This document shows, piece by piece, positions 50,492 through 59,712 of a DNA stretch of 64,000 nucleotides. The notes below the pieces were generated by a model. That model was given only the letters and a program-made list of their open reading frames with translations. It was not told the DNA's origin and did no database searches. The stretch comes from Enterococcus sp. 4G2_DIV0659 (GTDB lineage: Bacteria > Bacillota > Bacilli > Lactobacillales > Enterococcaceae), in assembly GCF_002140715.2 (NCBI RefSeq), contig NZ_NGLE02000001.1, positions 290,001-354,000 on the forward strand. The letters are read 5' to 3'. Positions within the stretch are counted from its first letter, which is position 1. Every line of letters begins with the position of its first letter. A program made the translations under genes and the position numbers.

Positions 50492-50816
50492 ATTCTCACG
50501 CCCTTTCCCTTAAAACGTTCCTTTTATCTCTTTGTTAAAGACTTTTTGGTAACGTTTTTCCTTCTCTCCCGACGTTCTCCCAACGATATCTATATTTTAC
50601 CAATACTTTTGATAAAATGACAGTGAATCTTGAAAATATCAGTCAAAGAATGGGTACTGCTCAAAAAAAGTGTGATTGGAACATACCTCTTCGAGTTTTA
50701 TTAGCGTCACGGACAATTCCAATAAACGGTGTGAAAAAGTCTAGCACTACATTTCATTCAATCTTTACGTATCAAAAACACTTAGAAGTGAATGGTTAGA
50801 CCATTCACTAAAGATG

Positions 50817-50930
50817 GAGCTGGGACATAACTCTAAAAGTTATCTCTTGAACCCTTAAAAACCGAATAAACGGCGGGATAAAAAGAGCATCTTTAAGATT
50901 GAGCAAGCTATTTTCATCCTAGTTATTTCT
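50817..50930. repeat. Dispersed intergenic repeat, copy 1
   Basis: It starts GAGCTGGGACATAACTC, contains a small ATAACT/AGTTAT hairpin and an AAAACCGAATAAACGG string also present in the copy at 55.2 kb. It is the only recognisable item in the 444-bp gap 50492-50935; a 60-aa frame at 50617-50799 is not credible as a gene. Confidence 0.55.
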
Positions 50931-50935
50931 TAAAT

Positions 50936-53900
50936 TTATTCATTTGATTTTAACGCTTCGATCATATCTACTTTTTTCAATTTTCTATGCATAAAAATCA
51001 TCACTAATAAAGTAAAGAATAGCGTAATCAACGCAGAATATAGATAGCTGTACCAGTGGATCGTCGGCGAAAACATCAGCATATCCACTTCTACAGTGGT
51101 TAATACGTAAGTGTGAACGATTTTACCAAAGAAGCAACCAAAGAAAATACCAATCAATGTTAATAGGATGTTTTCACGATAGACATACATTGTTACTTCA
51201 TTATCATAAAAACCTAGTACTTTGATCGTTGACAACTCTCTAATTCGTTCCGATATATTGATGTTCGTCAGATTATACAAGACGATGAAGGCTAATAATC
51301 CTGACACAGTAATTAAGACCCATACCACAATATTTAGACTATGAATCGTATCATCTAATGCATCACTGGAAATGGATAGGAAAGAGACATTTAGGACATT
51401 TTTATTTTCCATCAACAGTTTACCGATTGTCGCTTCATTTTTTTCAGTCTGATCTTTATCAAATAGTAAAAATTCTGTATTGTAGTGAAGTTTCTTTTTA
51501 AACATTTTTTCATAGTAACCAGGAGACAGATAAGCAAAATGCCCTGTGTAGTTTTCCGCAATCGCTTTGATTGTTAAAGCATATTGTTTGTTATCACTAT
51601 TTTTTAGGACAAGTGTATCTCCTACTTTATAGTGAAATAGATTGGCTAATTTTTCATTAATGATCACACCATCATCTGTCAGTTGATATTTTTTTCCTGT
51701 TTGACGATCATTAAATAAAATAAATTGATCAATCTTTTCGGGATGTTCAGGAACATAAATCGAAACATTTTGGCTAGCGTTTGAGTCGTTGACTGTTTTT
51801 AATGATTCAACATAAAGAGGCATTGCTTGCTTTAGATTGGCTACATTGTCTATTGTTGTTTGATATTCTTGTTGCGCTTTTTTGTCTGCATCTTCTTTAA
51901 AAGTCACGACTGCTTGATAATGCCAAATTTTATTAAATTGTACTTCAACAATATCTGAAATCGAATCTTTTAAACCAAATCCCGTGATAATTAATGCCAT
52001 GCAGCCTGCAATTCCAAGTACGGTCATCAACATTCGCTGCTTGTAGCGAAATAAATTTCGAGCAGTAACTTTTTGGATAAAACTTAATCGATTCCAGATT
52101 GGTTTAACTCGTTCTAACCAAATCCTTTGTCCTGCCTTCGGTGATTTTGGTCGTAAAAGACTGGCTGGTGTACTAAATAAGTCGATACGTAAGACCACCA
52201 TCGCCGCACCTGCTGTACATAAAACAGCGACTAAAATACCAACTAAGCTATAACTTAAGTACCACGGCGTAACAAAATCAGGAATATTGTATAATTGTCC
52301 ATATGCATCGAAAATAATCGTTGGGAATAAATAATACCCTACAAATAAACCTAAAACCGCACCACACATACTAGCGATAACTGCATAAACGAAAAACTTA
52401 AAAGCAATTTCGCCATTACGATACCCCAAAGCCTTCAAGCTGCCGATTTCCATCCGTTTTTCTTCAACCATTCGTGTCATTGTGGTTAAACTAACCAAAG
52501 CTGCTATCAAGAAAAAGAAGAGTGGAAAAACAGTGGACAAGGAAGAAATTCGGTTAGCATTATCTTCATACTCCGAGTAGCCAGGATTATCATCACGAGT
52601 CAAATAATAATAATCTGCTTTTTTTAAATCAGCCAATTCTTTTTGCTTTTGTTCTAATTGCTGTTTGGCATTCTCTAGTGTAGGTATAGTCTCTGATTTT
52701 TTCTTTTGAAACGCTGCTAAGCCTTGATCATATGCCGCTTGTCCGTCATTGATTTTTGTTTGGGCATCATTTAATTTTGCTTGACCATCGATTTTTGCTT
52801 GCTCCAATTGTTGTTGCCCAGCTATTAATTGTTCTTTTCCAGAAGCTAATTGTGCTTGTGCTTCATTGATCTGCTGTTGTCCTTGCGTGTATTGAGCAAT
52901 TGATTGATTGATCGTCGCAATGGCTTGATCAACTCTTTCTAGCCCTTGAGACACTTGAGCAAGTTGCGGAGTAATGTTTGCTAATCCTTCATTGATTGCC
53001 GCCATTACCACAGCAATATTTCCTCTGACAGGTTGGGCAATCAATTGATTAACCGCTGCTGCAATTCCACTAGGTGATCCTAAAGCTTCTACGGCCCCTT
53101 GTAATTGAGGCGCAGCGTCCGCAACACTTTCTGCCATCAAGTCATCTGGTACTCTTTCTAAAAGTCCCACCGATGCAGCAAGACTTTGATAGCCATTCAC
53201 TAGTTCATTCAAGGATACACTTGATGCTGCCAATTCATCTCGTTGCTTTTGTAAATCCGATAAAGAATTTTGTGCCTGACTCACTTGTTGAGCGCCTTGA
53301 GCTAACTCTTGTTTCTTTTGTTCAAGCAGGCTTTGTTGATTAAGCAATTCATTTTCATTCGTTGTAATTGTTTCTTGATTTACAGCTAGTTCATTTGCTG
53401 CAGCATTGATTTGCTGTGTATAATCCGCTTGAGCTTGCGCTAACGCTTCTTTCGCTTTGTCTAATTCTTGTTTGTTCGTTGCTAATTGTGCTTCGGCATC
53501 TTTTAAAGCATTTTCACCCGTTGTAATTTCTTGCTGAGCCTTTTCAAGTGCTGTTTCTGATTGGTTACGAATTTCTTCCAACCGTTGTTCAGGTCGATTA
53601 TTTAAGGCGTTTTTTATTGTCGTAAGATCTTTATCCCGCAGACGTTTATACTCTTTTGAATAACTGTCTTTCTTTTGCAAGTCCTTAAATGAAAAAAGCA
53701 CTTCTGTATAGACTGAAAGATCCATATCTTCTTGTGGTACAACTGCAAAAAATCTAATGAGCCCTTACCAATCGTCGTATTTCCTCGAGAGGTATTTTCG
53801 ATATATTCAGGAGATTGGACAAACCCAACAATTTTAAATTGATGTTGCTTCAGCACGCTATCTGGATCATCCTCATCTGAGACCGTAAGTGTTTCCCCTA

Positions 53901-54339
53901 ATTTATAATGACCTCGTTTTTTTGCTAAATCATCTAAAACGATTTCTCCGCTTTGTTTAGGCATTCTTCCGGCTACAGTTAAATAATTTAATAGTGGTTG
54001 TCGCTCTTTTAAATCATAACTGACAAATTTTACCGCTACATTTTGTTCACTAACCGCAATATCTTTCGTGTATCTTGGTGAAACCCTTTCAACGTTTTTG
54101 ACTTGCTTAATTTCCTCAATATCTTTATTCGCCAAGCCAAGTGTTGAGACAATTTTCCCATCTGGTAGTTTTTGCTTCTCGTAATAATTTGATGCGGTTA
54201 TTGTCATGTCTGGACCTGTTGCTTTTAAGCCCACAAAAACCATTACACCGAGAAATATGATCCCCATGATTGATAAAAAACGGGTTTTTGATTGCTTAAT
54301 TTCACGAAAACTAGTTTTAAGTAACGCTCTTCTTTTCAC
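50936..54339 (-). pseudogene. ABC transporter permease (FtsX type, coiled coil), frameshifted
   Basis: Two frames together encode one ~1130-aa permease. The upstream fragment (54339 to about 53752) gives RRALLKTSFREIKQSKTRFLSIMG, a first helix and an extracellular MacB-like part up to IGKGSLDF. The frame then runs off to a stop at 53614. The downstream fragment (from ~53746 to 50936) resumes as FAVVPQEDMDLSVY, continues through a long Gln/Ala-rich coiled coil (about 290-580 of the whole), and has two FtsX membrane domains. One extra T in the run of six T (plus A6 at 53747-53752) restores the frame exactly. Start: GTG at 54337-54339 with AGGTG upstream, or GTG at 54348 abutting the ATPase stop. 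It is either a real one-base deletion, a phase-variable tract, or a sequencing error. The substrate of such transporters is unknown; some confer peptide-antibiotic resistance. Confidence 0.85.
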
Positions 54340-54348
54340 TGCCAGCAC

Positions 54349-55050
54349 CTACCATTCTATCTCAGATACAGGTTTTGGCTCGTCATTAATCGTCATACTG
54401 CGAACCTTGGCATCATTAATACGTATCACGCGATCTGCCATCGGTGCGATAGCAGAATTATGCGTGATAATAATCACTGTTGTTCCTGTATTACGTGCTG
54501 TTTCTTGTAAAATCGTTAAAATTTGTTTTCCTGTTTCATAATCAAGCGCACCTGTCGGCTCATCACACAATAACAGTTTAGGTCGTTTGGCTATTGCTCT
54601 GGCAATCGTTACTCGCTGTTGTTCTCCGCCAGATAATTGTGCGGGAAAGTTATCTAGACGTGCACCTAATCCAACAGATTTGAGTACTTCTTCTGGATCC
54701 AGTGCATCTGACACAATTTGTGATGCTAACTCTACGTTTTCTTTGGTTGTTAAGTTAGGGACTAGATTGTAAAACTGAAAAACAAAGCCAACATCATTTC
54801 TACGATAGGTCGTTAATTGTTTTTCATTGAATGTTGCGATATCCGTTCCATCGATAATAATTTGGCCTTCATCACAGGAATCCATTCCACCTAAAATGTT
54901 CAATACAGTGGATTTCCCTGCACCACTGGGCCCTAAAATAACTGCTACTTCGCCCTTTTCTACGGAAAAAGTGATCCCATCATTTGCATTGATCGTCGTA
55001 TCTCCCATAGGATATCTTTTGTATTCATTTATTACATCAATATATGCCAT
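54349..55050 (-). CDS. ABC transporter ATP-binding protein (MacB/LolD type)
   Basis: 233-aa ATPase partner of the FtsX-type permease directly downstream. Walker [10 protein letters not shown] (residues ~40-48), Q-loop [12 protein letters not shown], signature [14 protein letters not shown], Walker [13 protein letters not shown] and switch His in IIITHNS. The permease GTG follows its TAG stop with no gap, so the two are coupled. AAGGAAA-like sequence upstream is poor: GAGGGGAT lies about 8 nt before ATG. If the permease is truly broken, this ATPase has no functional partner here. Confidence 0.92.
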   Translation of the reverse strand: MAYIDVINEYKRYPMGDTTINANDGITFSVEKGEVAVILGPSGAGKSTVLNILGGMDSCDEGQIIIDGTDIATFNEKQLTTYRRNDVGFVFQFYNLVPNLTTKENVELASQIVSDALDPEEVLKSVGLGARLDNFPAQLSGGEQQRVTIARAIAKRPKLLLCDEPTGALDYETGKQILTILQETARNTGTTVIIITHNSAIAPMADRVIRINDAKVRSMTINDEPKPVSEIEW

Positions 55051-55122
55051 TACTTTTATCCCCTCTCAAGGAAATTTTATCACAAGAAGTCAAACAAGTC
55101 CTCTCACAGGTAAAGCCCACTT

Positions 55123-55150
55123 TTGATTTTTTGATTTTTTTTCGTATAAT
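55123..55150 (+). promoter_or_regulatory. Promoter toward the nuclease gene
   Basis: TTGATT (55123-55128), 16-bp spacer, TATAAT (55145-55150), 160 bp upstream of the nuclease start; the leader is formed by the repeat at 55.15-55.29 kb. Confidence 0.55.
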
Positions 55151-55152
55151 AG

Positions 55153-55290
55153 AATGATGAGTGTGAGCCAAAAGTAAAAAGCATTTTTGGCTCACACCCT
55201 AAAACCGAATAAACGGTGGTACAAAAATAACTCTTTCAGAAAGTCCTTCTTATTTCTCAGAGCTAAACGCTTTTGTCCCAACCTTAGTTT
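55153..55290. repeat. Dispersed intergenic repeat, copy 2
   Basis: It begins with a hairpin GTGTGAGCCAAAA / TTTTTGGCTCACAC (55158-55196), then AAAACCGAATAAACGG as at 50.86 kb. It ends CTCAGAGCTAAACG and CTTTTGTCCCAACC, which recurs in inverse orientation at 56.53-56.57 kb. It lies in the leader of the nuclease gene. Confidence 0.6.
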
Positions 55291-55312
55291 TTATTTCAGT
55301 TAGGAGAAAATT

Positions 55313-55987
55313 ATGGCAAGAAAAAAACAAAAACCGCCGTTTAGTCCAGCGGTTATGCTTGGGGCATTATTAATTATTTTAACGCTGGGCGTCTTTGGCA
55401 TCCAAGTTCCAGACAATATACAGGAACTATTTGGCATCCATACACAGGAACAAACCAAGCCAAGTAAAGAGCAATATCAAAACAGCACTTCTAAAAACCC
55501 AGGACCAAAAGAACTTGGAGCCGCAACATTCTCAGCTGAGGAGATGACAGATAACAAACAAGGATGGATCGATTATCATCCGTTAGATTCACTTGGTCGC
55601 GCAACTGGTGCAGATGCATTATTAAAACCTGCAATGGTCAACACTGGAACTCCCGCAAATAAAGATGTACGACCACCTGGCTTTATTTCTGGTACAGATC
55701 CCAACAATCATTCTAGAGGTCACCTAATCGGTCGCCAGTTAGGCGGTTCTGGCGATGATGCTAGGAACCTGACCACACTTTATCAAACGCCTGTTAATAC
55801 ACCGTTTATGACCAAATATGAAAATCAGATCCGACAAGCCTTAGATAAAGGTGAAACCATTCGCTATCGTGTCATTCCTATCTACGAAGGCAATGAACTA
55901 CTTTGTAAACAAATAGAGCTGGAAGCAAAAGGTCTAAATAAAAACACAACAATTGATTTTCGTGTATCCATTCTAAATGAAAAATAA
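55313..55987 (+). CDS. Membrane-anchored DNA/RNA non-specific endonuclease
   Basis: 224-aa nuclease of the EndA/NUC1 (beta-beta-alpha metal) family. A basic N-terminus and one transmembrane helix (about 13-33) place the catalytic domain outside the cell. The active-site segment is NNHSRGHLIGRQLGG with likely general base H137; the usual Asp before Arg (DRGH) is Ser here. The Mg-binding Asn is in ARNLTTLYQTPVN. Relatives degrade DNA during uptake or scavenge nucleic acid. AGGAGA precedes ATG. Followed 72 bp later by a small unknown gene. Confidence 0.87.
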   Translation: MARKKQKPPFSPAVMLGALLIILTLGVFGIQVPDNIQELFGIHTQEQTKPSKEQYQNSTSKNPGPKELGAATFSAEEMTDNKQGWIDYHPLDSLGRATGADALLKPAMVNTGTPANKDVRPPGFISGTDPNNHSRGHLIGRQLGGSGDDARNLTTLYQTPVNTPFMTKYENQIRQALDKGETIRYRVIPIYEGNELLCKQIELEAKGLNKNTTIDFRVSILNEK

Positions 55988-56059
55988 TCAAACGTTTTTG
56001 TTTTCTGGGTTTTGCAAAAGTTTAGAAAAACCAATTTCGTTTGATATGGAGGAAAACGT

Positions 56060-56461
56060 ATGGACTTTCAACAAATCAAAGAACAACTCGTAGATACTGA
56101 TCCACAAAATTTCTTAACAACCGTCTTAGAAAATGGGCCAGAGGAAGATAGTCCGATTATTTTTAATCGTTCTTTAGAAGAGCAGTTCGAAGAGGCAATT
56201 CAATACCTATCTTCTGATGAAACAATTTCTCTCGATGATCTTTCCGTCTGGAAAAAACAACAATTTTTAGTTATTGCTCAAACGATTGATGGTGATTATA
56301 TTGCGGGAACTACGAAACAAACATTTGTTATTCCTGTCTCATTATATAAATTAGATATAGAGACCTATGAGTTATTTTTAAGTGATTTTTTTATTGAATA
56401 TACAAAGGGATTTTTACATTCCTCAATCCTACCTGCAATGAACGATCAAACATCCGAGTAA
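56060..56461 (+). CDS. Hypothetical acidic protein, 133 aa
   Basis: Very acidic soluble protein, not recognised. It begins MDFQQIKEQLVDTDPQNFLTTV; the middle has alternating hydrophobic strands (GDYIAGTTKQTFVIPVSLYKL). GGAGG lies 8 nt before ATG. It follows the nuclease in the same direction without a terminator, so co-transcription is likely. An inhibitor role for the nuclease is conceivable because of acidity and position, but nothing in the sequence proves it. Confidence 0.65.
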   Translation: MDFQQIKEQLVDTDPQNFLTTVLENGPEEDSPIIFNRSLEEQFEEAIQYLSSDETISLDDLSVWKKQQFLVIAQTIDGDYIAGTTKQTFVIPVSLYKLDIETYELFLSDFFIEYTKGFLHSSILPAMNDQTSE

Positions 56462-56462
56462 T

Positions 56463-56508
56463 CAAAAAAAGCTGCGACAAAAGCATACAATGCTTCCGTC
56501 CAGCTATA
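56463..56508 (-). terminator. Terminator, probably of walRKHIJ
   Basis: Imperfect hairpin (AGCTGCGACAAAAGCAT / ATGCTTCCGTCCAGCT) followed on the minus strand by TTTTTTTG. It lies just past the convergent hypothetical gene. Confidence 0.65.
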
Positions 56509-56523
56509 TATCTTAATCGAAGT

Positions 56524-56640
56524 GAGGTTGGAACAGAAGCGTTCAGCTCTGAGAAAATAAGAGATAATTTACGAAAATTGTTTTTCAAATTTTTGTGGAT
56601 TTCAGCTTATTTCCAAAGGAGTTGCTTCTGCTCCCACCAT
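56524..56640. repeat. Dispersed intergenic repeat, copy 3 (palindromic ends)
   Basis: About 115 bp with inverted ends: GTTGGAACAGAAGCG at the left and the reverse complement GTGGGAGCAGAAGCA at the right. The inner segment CAGCTCTGAGAAAATAAGA is the reverse complement of part of copy 2 (55248-55275). It resembles small palindromic repeats common between genes in enterococci. Confidence 0.6.
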
Positions 56641-56663
56641 TTTTTTCTACCCTTTATCGCTCA

Positions 56664-57470
56664 TCAAATCGCAAATAATTCTGACGCTGAATCAGGATCT
56701 GTGTCATAGACATTAAAATCGTAATTTACTCCTAATCCCTTTTCCTTTAATATAGTTTCCATTGCCATTCTAGCATGCTCTTTTGTGTTGTTTTCTTTGC
56801 TTAGATGGCCTAAATAAATGCGTTTGGTATGTGAGCCAATGACATCTGCCATTGTTAATGCGCCATCGTCATTTGACAAATGACCTTTGTCCCCTAAAAT
56901 CCTCTGTTTTAAGCTCCAAGGATAAGGACCCATTCTAAGAATTTCTAACTCGTGATTACTTTCAATCAAATAAGCATCCGCATCTTGAATCGTTCCTCGA
57001 ATATGATCGCTGCAATAACCTGTATCTGTCAGCATTACAAATGAACGATTGTCTTTAAAAAAACGATAGAATTGAGGTGCTGCAGCATCATGAGAAACGC
57101 CAAAACTCTCAATATCCATATCTCCAAAGGTCATAACTTTTCCCATATCAAAAATATGTTTTTGCTCTAATGCAACATTGCCAATCAATGGGTCCATTGC
57201 ACTCCAAGTTTTTTCATTCGCATAGACGTCTAACTTATATTTTCTAGCAAGCACTCCGACACCATGGATATGATCTCGATGCTCATGGGTCACTAAAATC
57301 GCATCTAAATCTTCCGGTTTGCGGCCAACTTCTGCTAACAATGAGGTGATTTTTTTCCCGCTAAGCCCAGCGTCTACAAGCAGCTTTTTGTTCTCAGTCT
57401 CAATAAAAAGGGAATTACCTGTACTGCCGCTAGCAAGAATGCTAATATTAAAGGCTTCTTTTTGACTCAT
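56664..57470 (-). CDS. walJ: WalJ (YycJ) metallo-beta-lactamase-fold hydrolase
   Basis: 268-aa cytosolic MBL-fold protein, last gene of the wal operon. The di-metal motif THEHRDHIHG occupies residues 61-70, with later ligands in SHDAAAPQ, TDTGYCSD and YLGHLSKENN. In Bacillus and streptococci WalJ/VicX is a predicted 5' exonuclease linked to DNA repair and wall homeostasis. It follows walI by 50 bp. Confidence 0.94.
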   Translation of the reverse strand: MSQKEAFNISILASGSTGNSLFIETENKKLLVDAGLSGKKITSLLAEVGRKPEDLDAILVTHEHRDHIHGVGVLARKYKLDVYANEKTWSAMDPLIGNVALEQKHIFDMGKVMTFGDMDIESFGVSHDAAAPQFYRFFKDNRSFVMLTDTGYCSDHIRGTIQDADAYLIESNHELEILRMGPYPWSLKQRILGDKGHLSNDDGALTMADVIGSHTKRIYLGHLSKENNTKEHARMAMETILKEKGLGVNYDFNVYDTDPDSASELFAI

Positions 57471-57520
57471 TTCAACTTCTCTTCCCTTCTACTCTACAGC
57501 TACTTATTATACAACCATAC

Positions 57521-58402
57521 TTAATGATTTTCCACCTTTGGAACAGTATTATTCGTAATAATCGTATTACTCATGGCATTTACTTGTTCAATTTGCAAAT
57601 TATTTTCTTTGGATTTTATGCCGACAAACCAAACAGGTACATATACATTTTTTTCACGAATTTTATATATTCTGGAGTACGCCAGTTTTCTAAATGTTAT
57701 TCTTGAGTTACTTGGAATTTTATTATTAATATACAAGGTTTCTATCGCATCTTGTTCAGAATATAAATCCATTTTATCACGAAGTTCTTCTATACTTTGA
57801 ATACGTGTTTGCGTGTATTTATTAATTTTATGGATACCTGTAGACTCATCCGAGCTTTCTAACTTTAAAGAAATTTGAGCTGTATCATCTTTGAAAGCAA
57901 TGCCCTTATAATTTTGAGAAACCACCACTTCTGGAAATTCGCCATCCAATGTTGAAAAATCTGCCAAGTAACGGTATTCCTTACCAAAAAGAACACTATT
58001 TTTATCGCTCAAAAAAGCGTCTAAAGATTGCTCTACATTTTTTTCATCAATAAAGTAACTTGTTTGTGTATAATTCATCTGGGGATACATGGTCAATGAA
58101 TTGTCTATTAACTCGACACCATTTCTAAAAAAGTTACGATCTCGATTTGCTCGTTCGCTTTGAATCGCATCATAAAAATTGGTTTGTTCTCCGCTTAAAT
58201 AATAGCCTTCAGCTCTTTTTCCAGATAGAGAACCCTTATAGGTAATACCATCTTTTGCCAATCTCTTTTCAATACGATCTGTCTGATCAGAAAAAGAAAC
58301 ACTTCCTTCTTCTTTTAATCCCTCTTGATAAATACCAAAAAGAAACATGTTCAATCCTAAAAAAGCAATGAAAAATATCCATTCGATTCGTTTGAAGTCC
58401 AT
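57521..58402 (-). CDS. walI: WalI (YycI) regulatory membrane protein
   Basis: 293-aa protein with one N-terminal transmembrane helix (MDFKRIEWIFFIAFLGLNMFLFG) and an extracellular YycI domain. In Bacillus WalI forms a complex with WalH and WalK in the membrane and restrains the kinase. ATG at 58400-58402 follows GGAGGTGG by 4-5 nt and overlaps the walH stop as TAATG. The upstream extension to 58456 lies within walH. Confidence 0.93.
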   Translation of the reverse strand: MDFKRIEWIFFIAFLGLNMFLFGIYQEGLKEEGSVSFSDQTDRIEKRLAKDGITYKGSLSGKRAEGYYLSGEQTNFYDAIQSERANRDRNFFRNGVELIDNSLTMYPQMNYTQTSYFIDEKNVEQSLDAFLSDKNSVLFGKEYRYLADFSTLDGEFPEVVVSQNYKGIAFKDDTAQISLKLESSDESTGIHKINKYTQTRIQSIEELRDKMDLYSEQDAIETLYINNKIPSNSRITFRKLAYSRIYKIREKNVYVPVWFVGIKSKENNLQIEQVNAMSNTIITNNTVPKVENH

Positions 58403-59712
58403 TATTCCACCTCCAAATTCGCCAATTTTTCCAGTAATTCTCTTTCTGGATACCATTGATTATCATAGCGAATATACCATTCTGGCGTGAGGTCAACAAC
58501 TTGTTTCGTTTCTTCGATTGTCTGCCACGTATAGCCGATGACCATTGAATTGATCTTTGCATCTTCCGCACCGTTTGCTGTTAATCGCTCTAATAGTGTT
58601 TCTGTGCTTTCCAACACAACTTCTTCTTCTGAAGGAATCGGTACTTGAATCGTGTCCACACTAGTTTCAATTATCACACTAGAACTTTCCGCTTTATCAT
58701 TGCCAATCGTTACACGTACTTGTCCTTTATCGTTTTCACTGAAGACAGGATAACCTTCTACAAAAGTACGATACATTACCTCTGACTTTGTGCGATCAAA
58801 ATAACGGATATTTCCCATACTTGTTCCTAATTTTTTAACATAATCGAAACTATCAGAATAAATCGTGTCTTCTGCCTTTCTAGTGTTCAAGCTCCCATTA
58901 AAATGAATGGTTCCAAGTTTTTCATCCGCTATCAACCGTTCATTACCACTTGTGTAGGATAAATCCTGACTATCTTCATTTGTATGAATATCATCTGTAT
59001 TGGCAAAAAATGCATTCCTAAATTTAGTCACAGGTTGAGAAGCCAAAATATAACTATATTTTTTCATTTTCAAGTCTTCAGCCAAATAATAGTGTTTCTC
59101 AGCTACTGCTTGCTTTTCAGAAATTTGGTTATATTGCACGCCAACTCTATTCATTAAATTCATGACTTTTTCACTATTAATCTTTATAGATGCTTCATAA
59201 ACATTTTTTTGTGTAAAATCTAGAAAACGAACTTTGTTTTGAAGAAAATCAACTTGAATACATGTGAAAAATACTTGATTCTGTTTGCTTATATCGGTCA
59301 AGTCCAAGTCTAAATTATAAACAGAAACATATTCACTTAATAGAAAAGGCCCTTCATAAAGCATTTCAAATCCTTGTTCAATCGATACATATTTTTCAAA
59401 CTGTTCGGCATCATTTTCAACAAGCTGGGTTAATTCACCGAATTTGCTATGTTTGACCTCGTTTTGAACGTTCGTAAGTAAATTTTCACTGTTGTTCATT
59501 TCAGATTTTCCATCTTGCATACGAACTAAACGTAAAGGTAAAAAAACATCCGTCGCCAAACGTTCGTTCACCACATTTGCCCCAACTGGGGAATCAGTTT
59601 TAATCGGTTGTTCTTTTTTAGAAGAACTGACCCAAATACTCATTGAAAAGTACAAACTAAGAATGATCAAGCAGACCAAGCTTACTCGTACAATTTTTTC
59701 AGTTAATTTCAT
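58402..59712 (-). CDS. walH: WalH (YycH) regulatory membrane protein
   Basis: 436-aa protein with a single N-terminal transmembrane helix (about 8-30: VRVSLVCLIILSLYFSMSIWV) and a large extracellular YycH domain that ends TPEWYIRYDNQWYPE. It acts with WalI as a sensor and brake for WalK. ATG at 59710-59712 overlaps the walK stop (ATGA); GAGGAGG is 10 nt upstream. TTG three codons earlier is rejected as too close to the ribosome site. Confidence 0.93.
   Translation of the reverse strand: MKLTEKIVRVSLVCLIILSLYFSMSIWVSSSKKEQPIKTDSPVGANVVNERLATDVFLPLRLVRMQDGKSEMNNSENLLTNVQNEVKHSKFGELTQLVENDAEQFEKYVSIEQGFEMLYEGPFLLSEYVSVYNLDLDLTDISKQNQVFFTCIQVDFLQNKVRFLDFTQKNVYEASIKINSEKVMNLMNRVGVQYNQISEKQAVAEKHYYLAEDLKMKKYSYILASQPVTKFRNAFFANTDDIHTNEDSQDLSYTSGNERLIADEKLGTIHFNGSLNTRKAEDTIYSDSFDYVKKLGTSMGNIRYFDRTKSEVMYRTFVEGYPVFSENDKGQVRVTIGNDKAESSSVIIETSVDTIQVPIPSEEEVVLESTETLLERLTANGAEDAKINSMVIGYTWQTIEETKQVVDLTPEWYIRYDNQWYPERELLEKLANLEVE

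Noticed and set aside
50617..50799. 60-aa frame in the gap after yuaF
   Set aside because: No ribosome site, no similarity, and it lies in repeat-bearing intergenic DNA.
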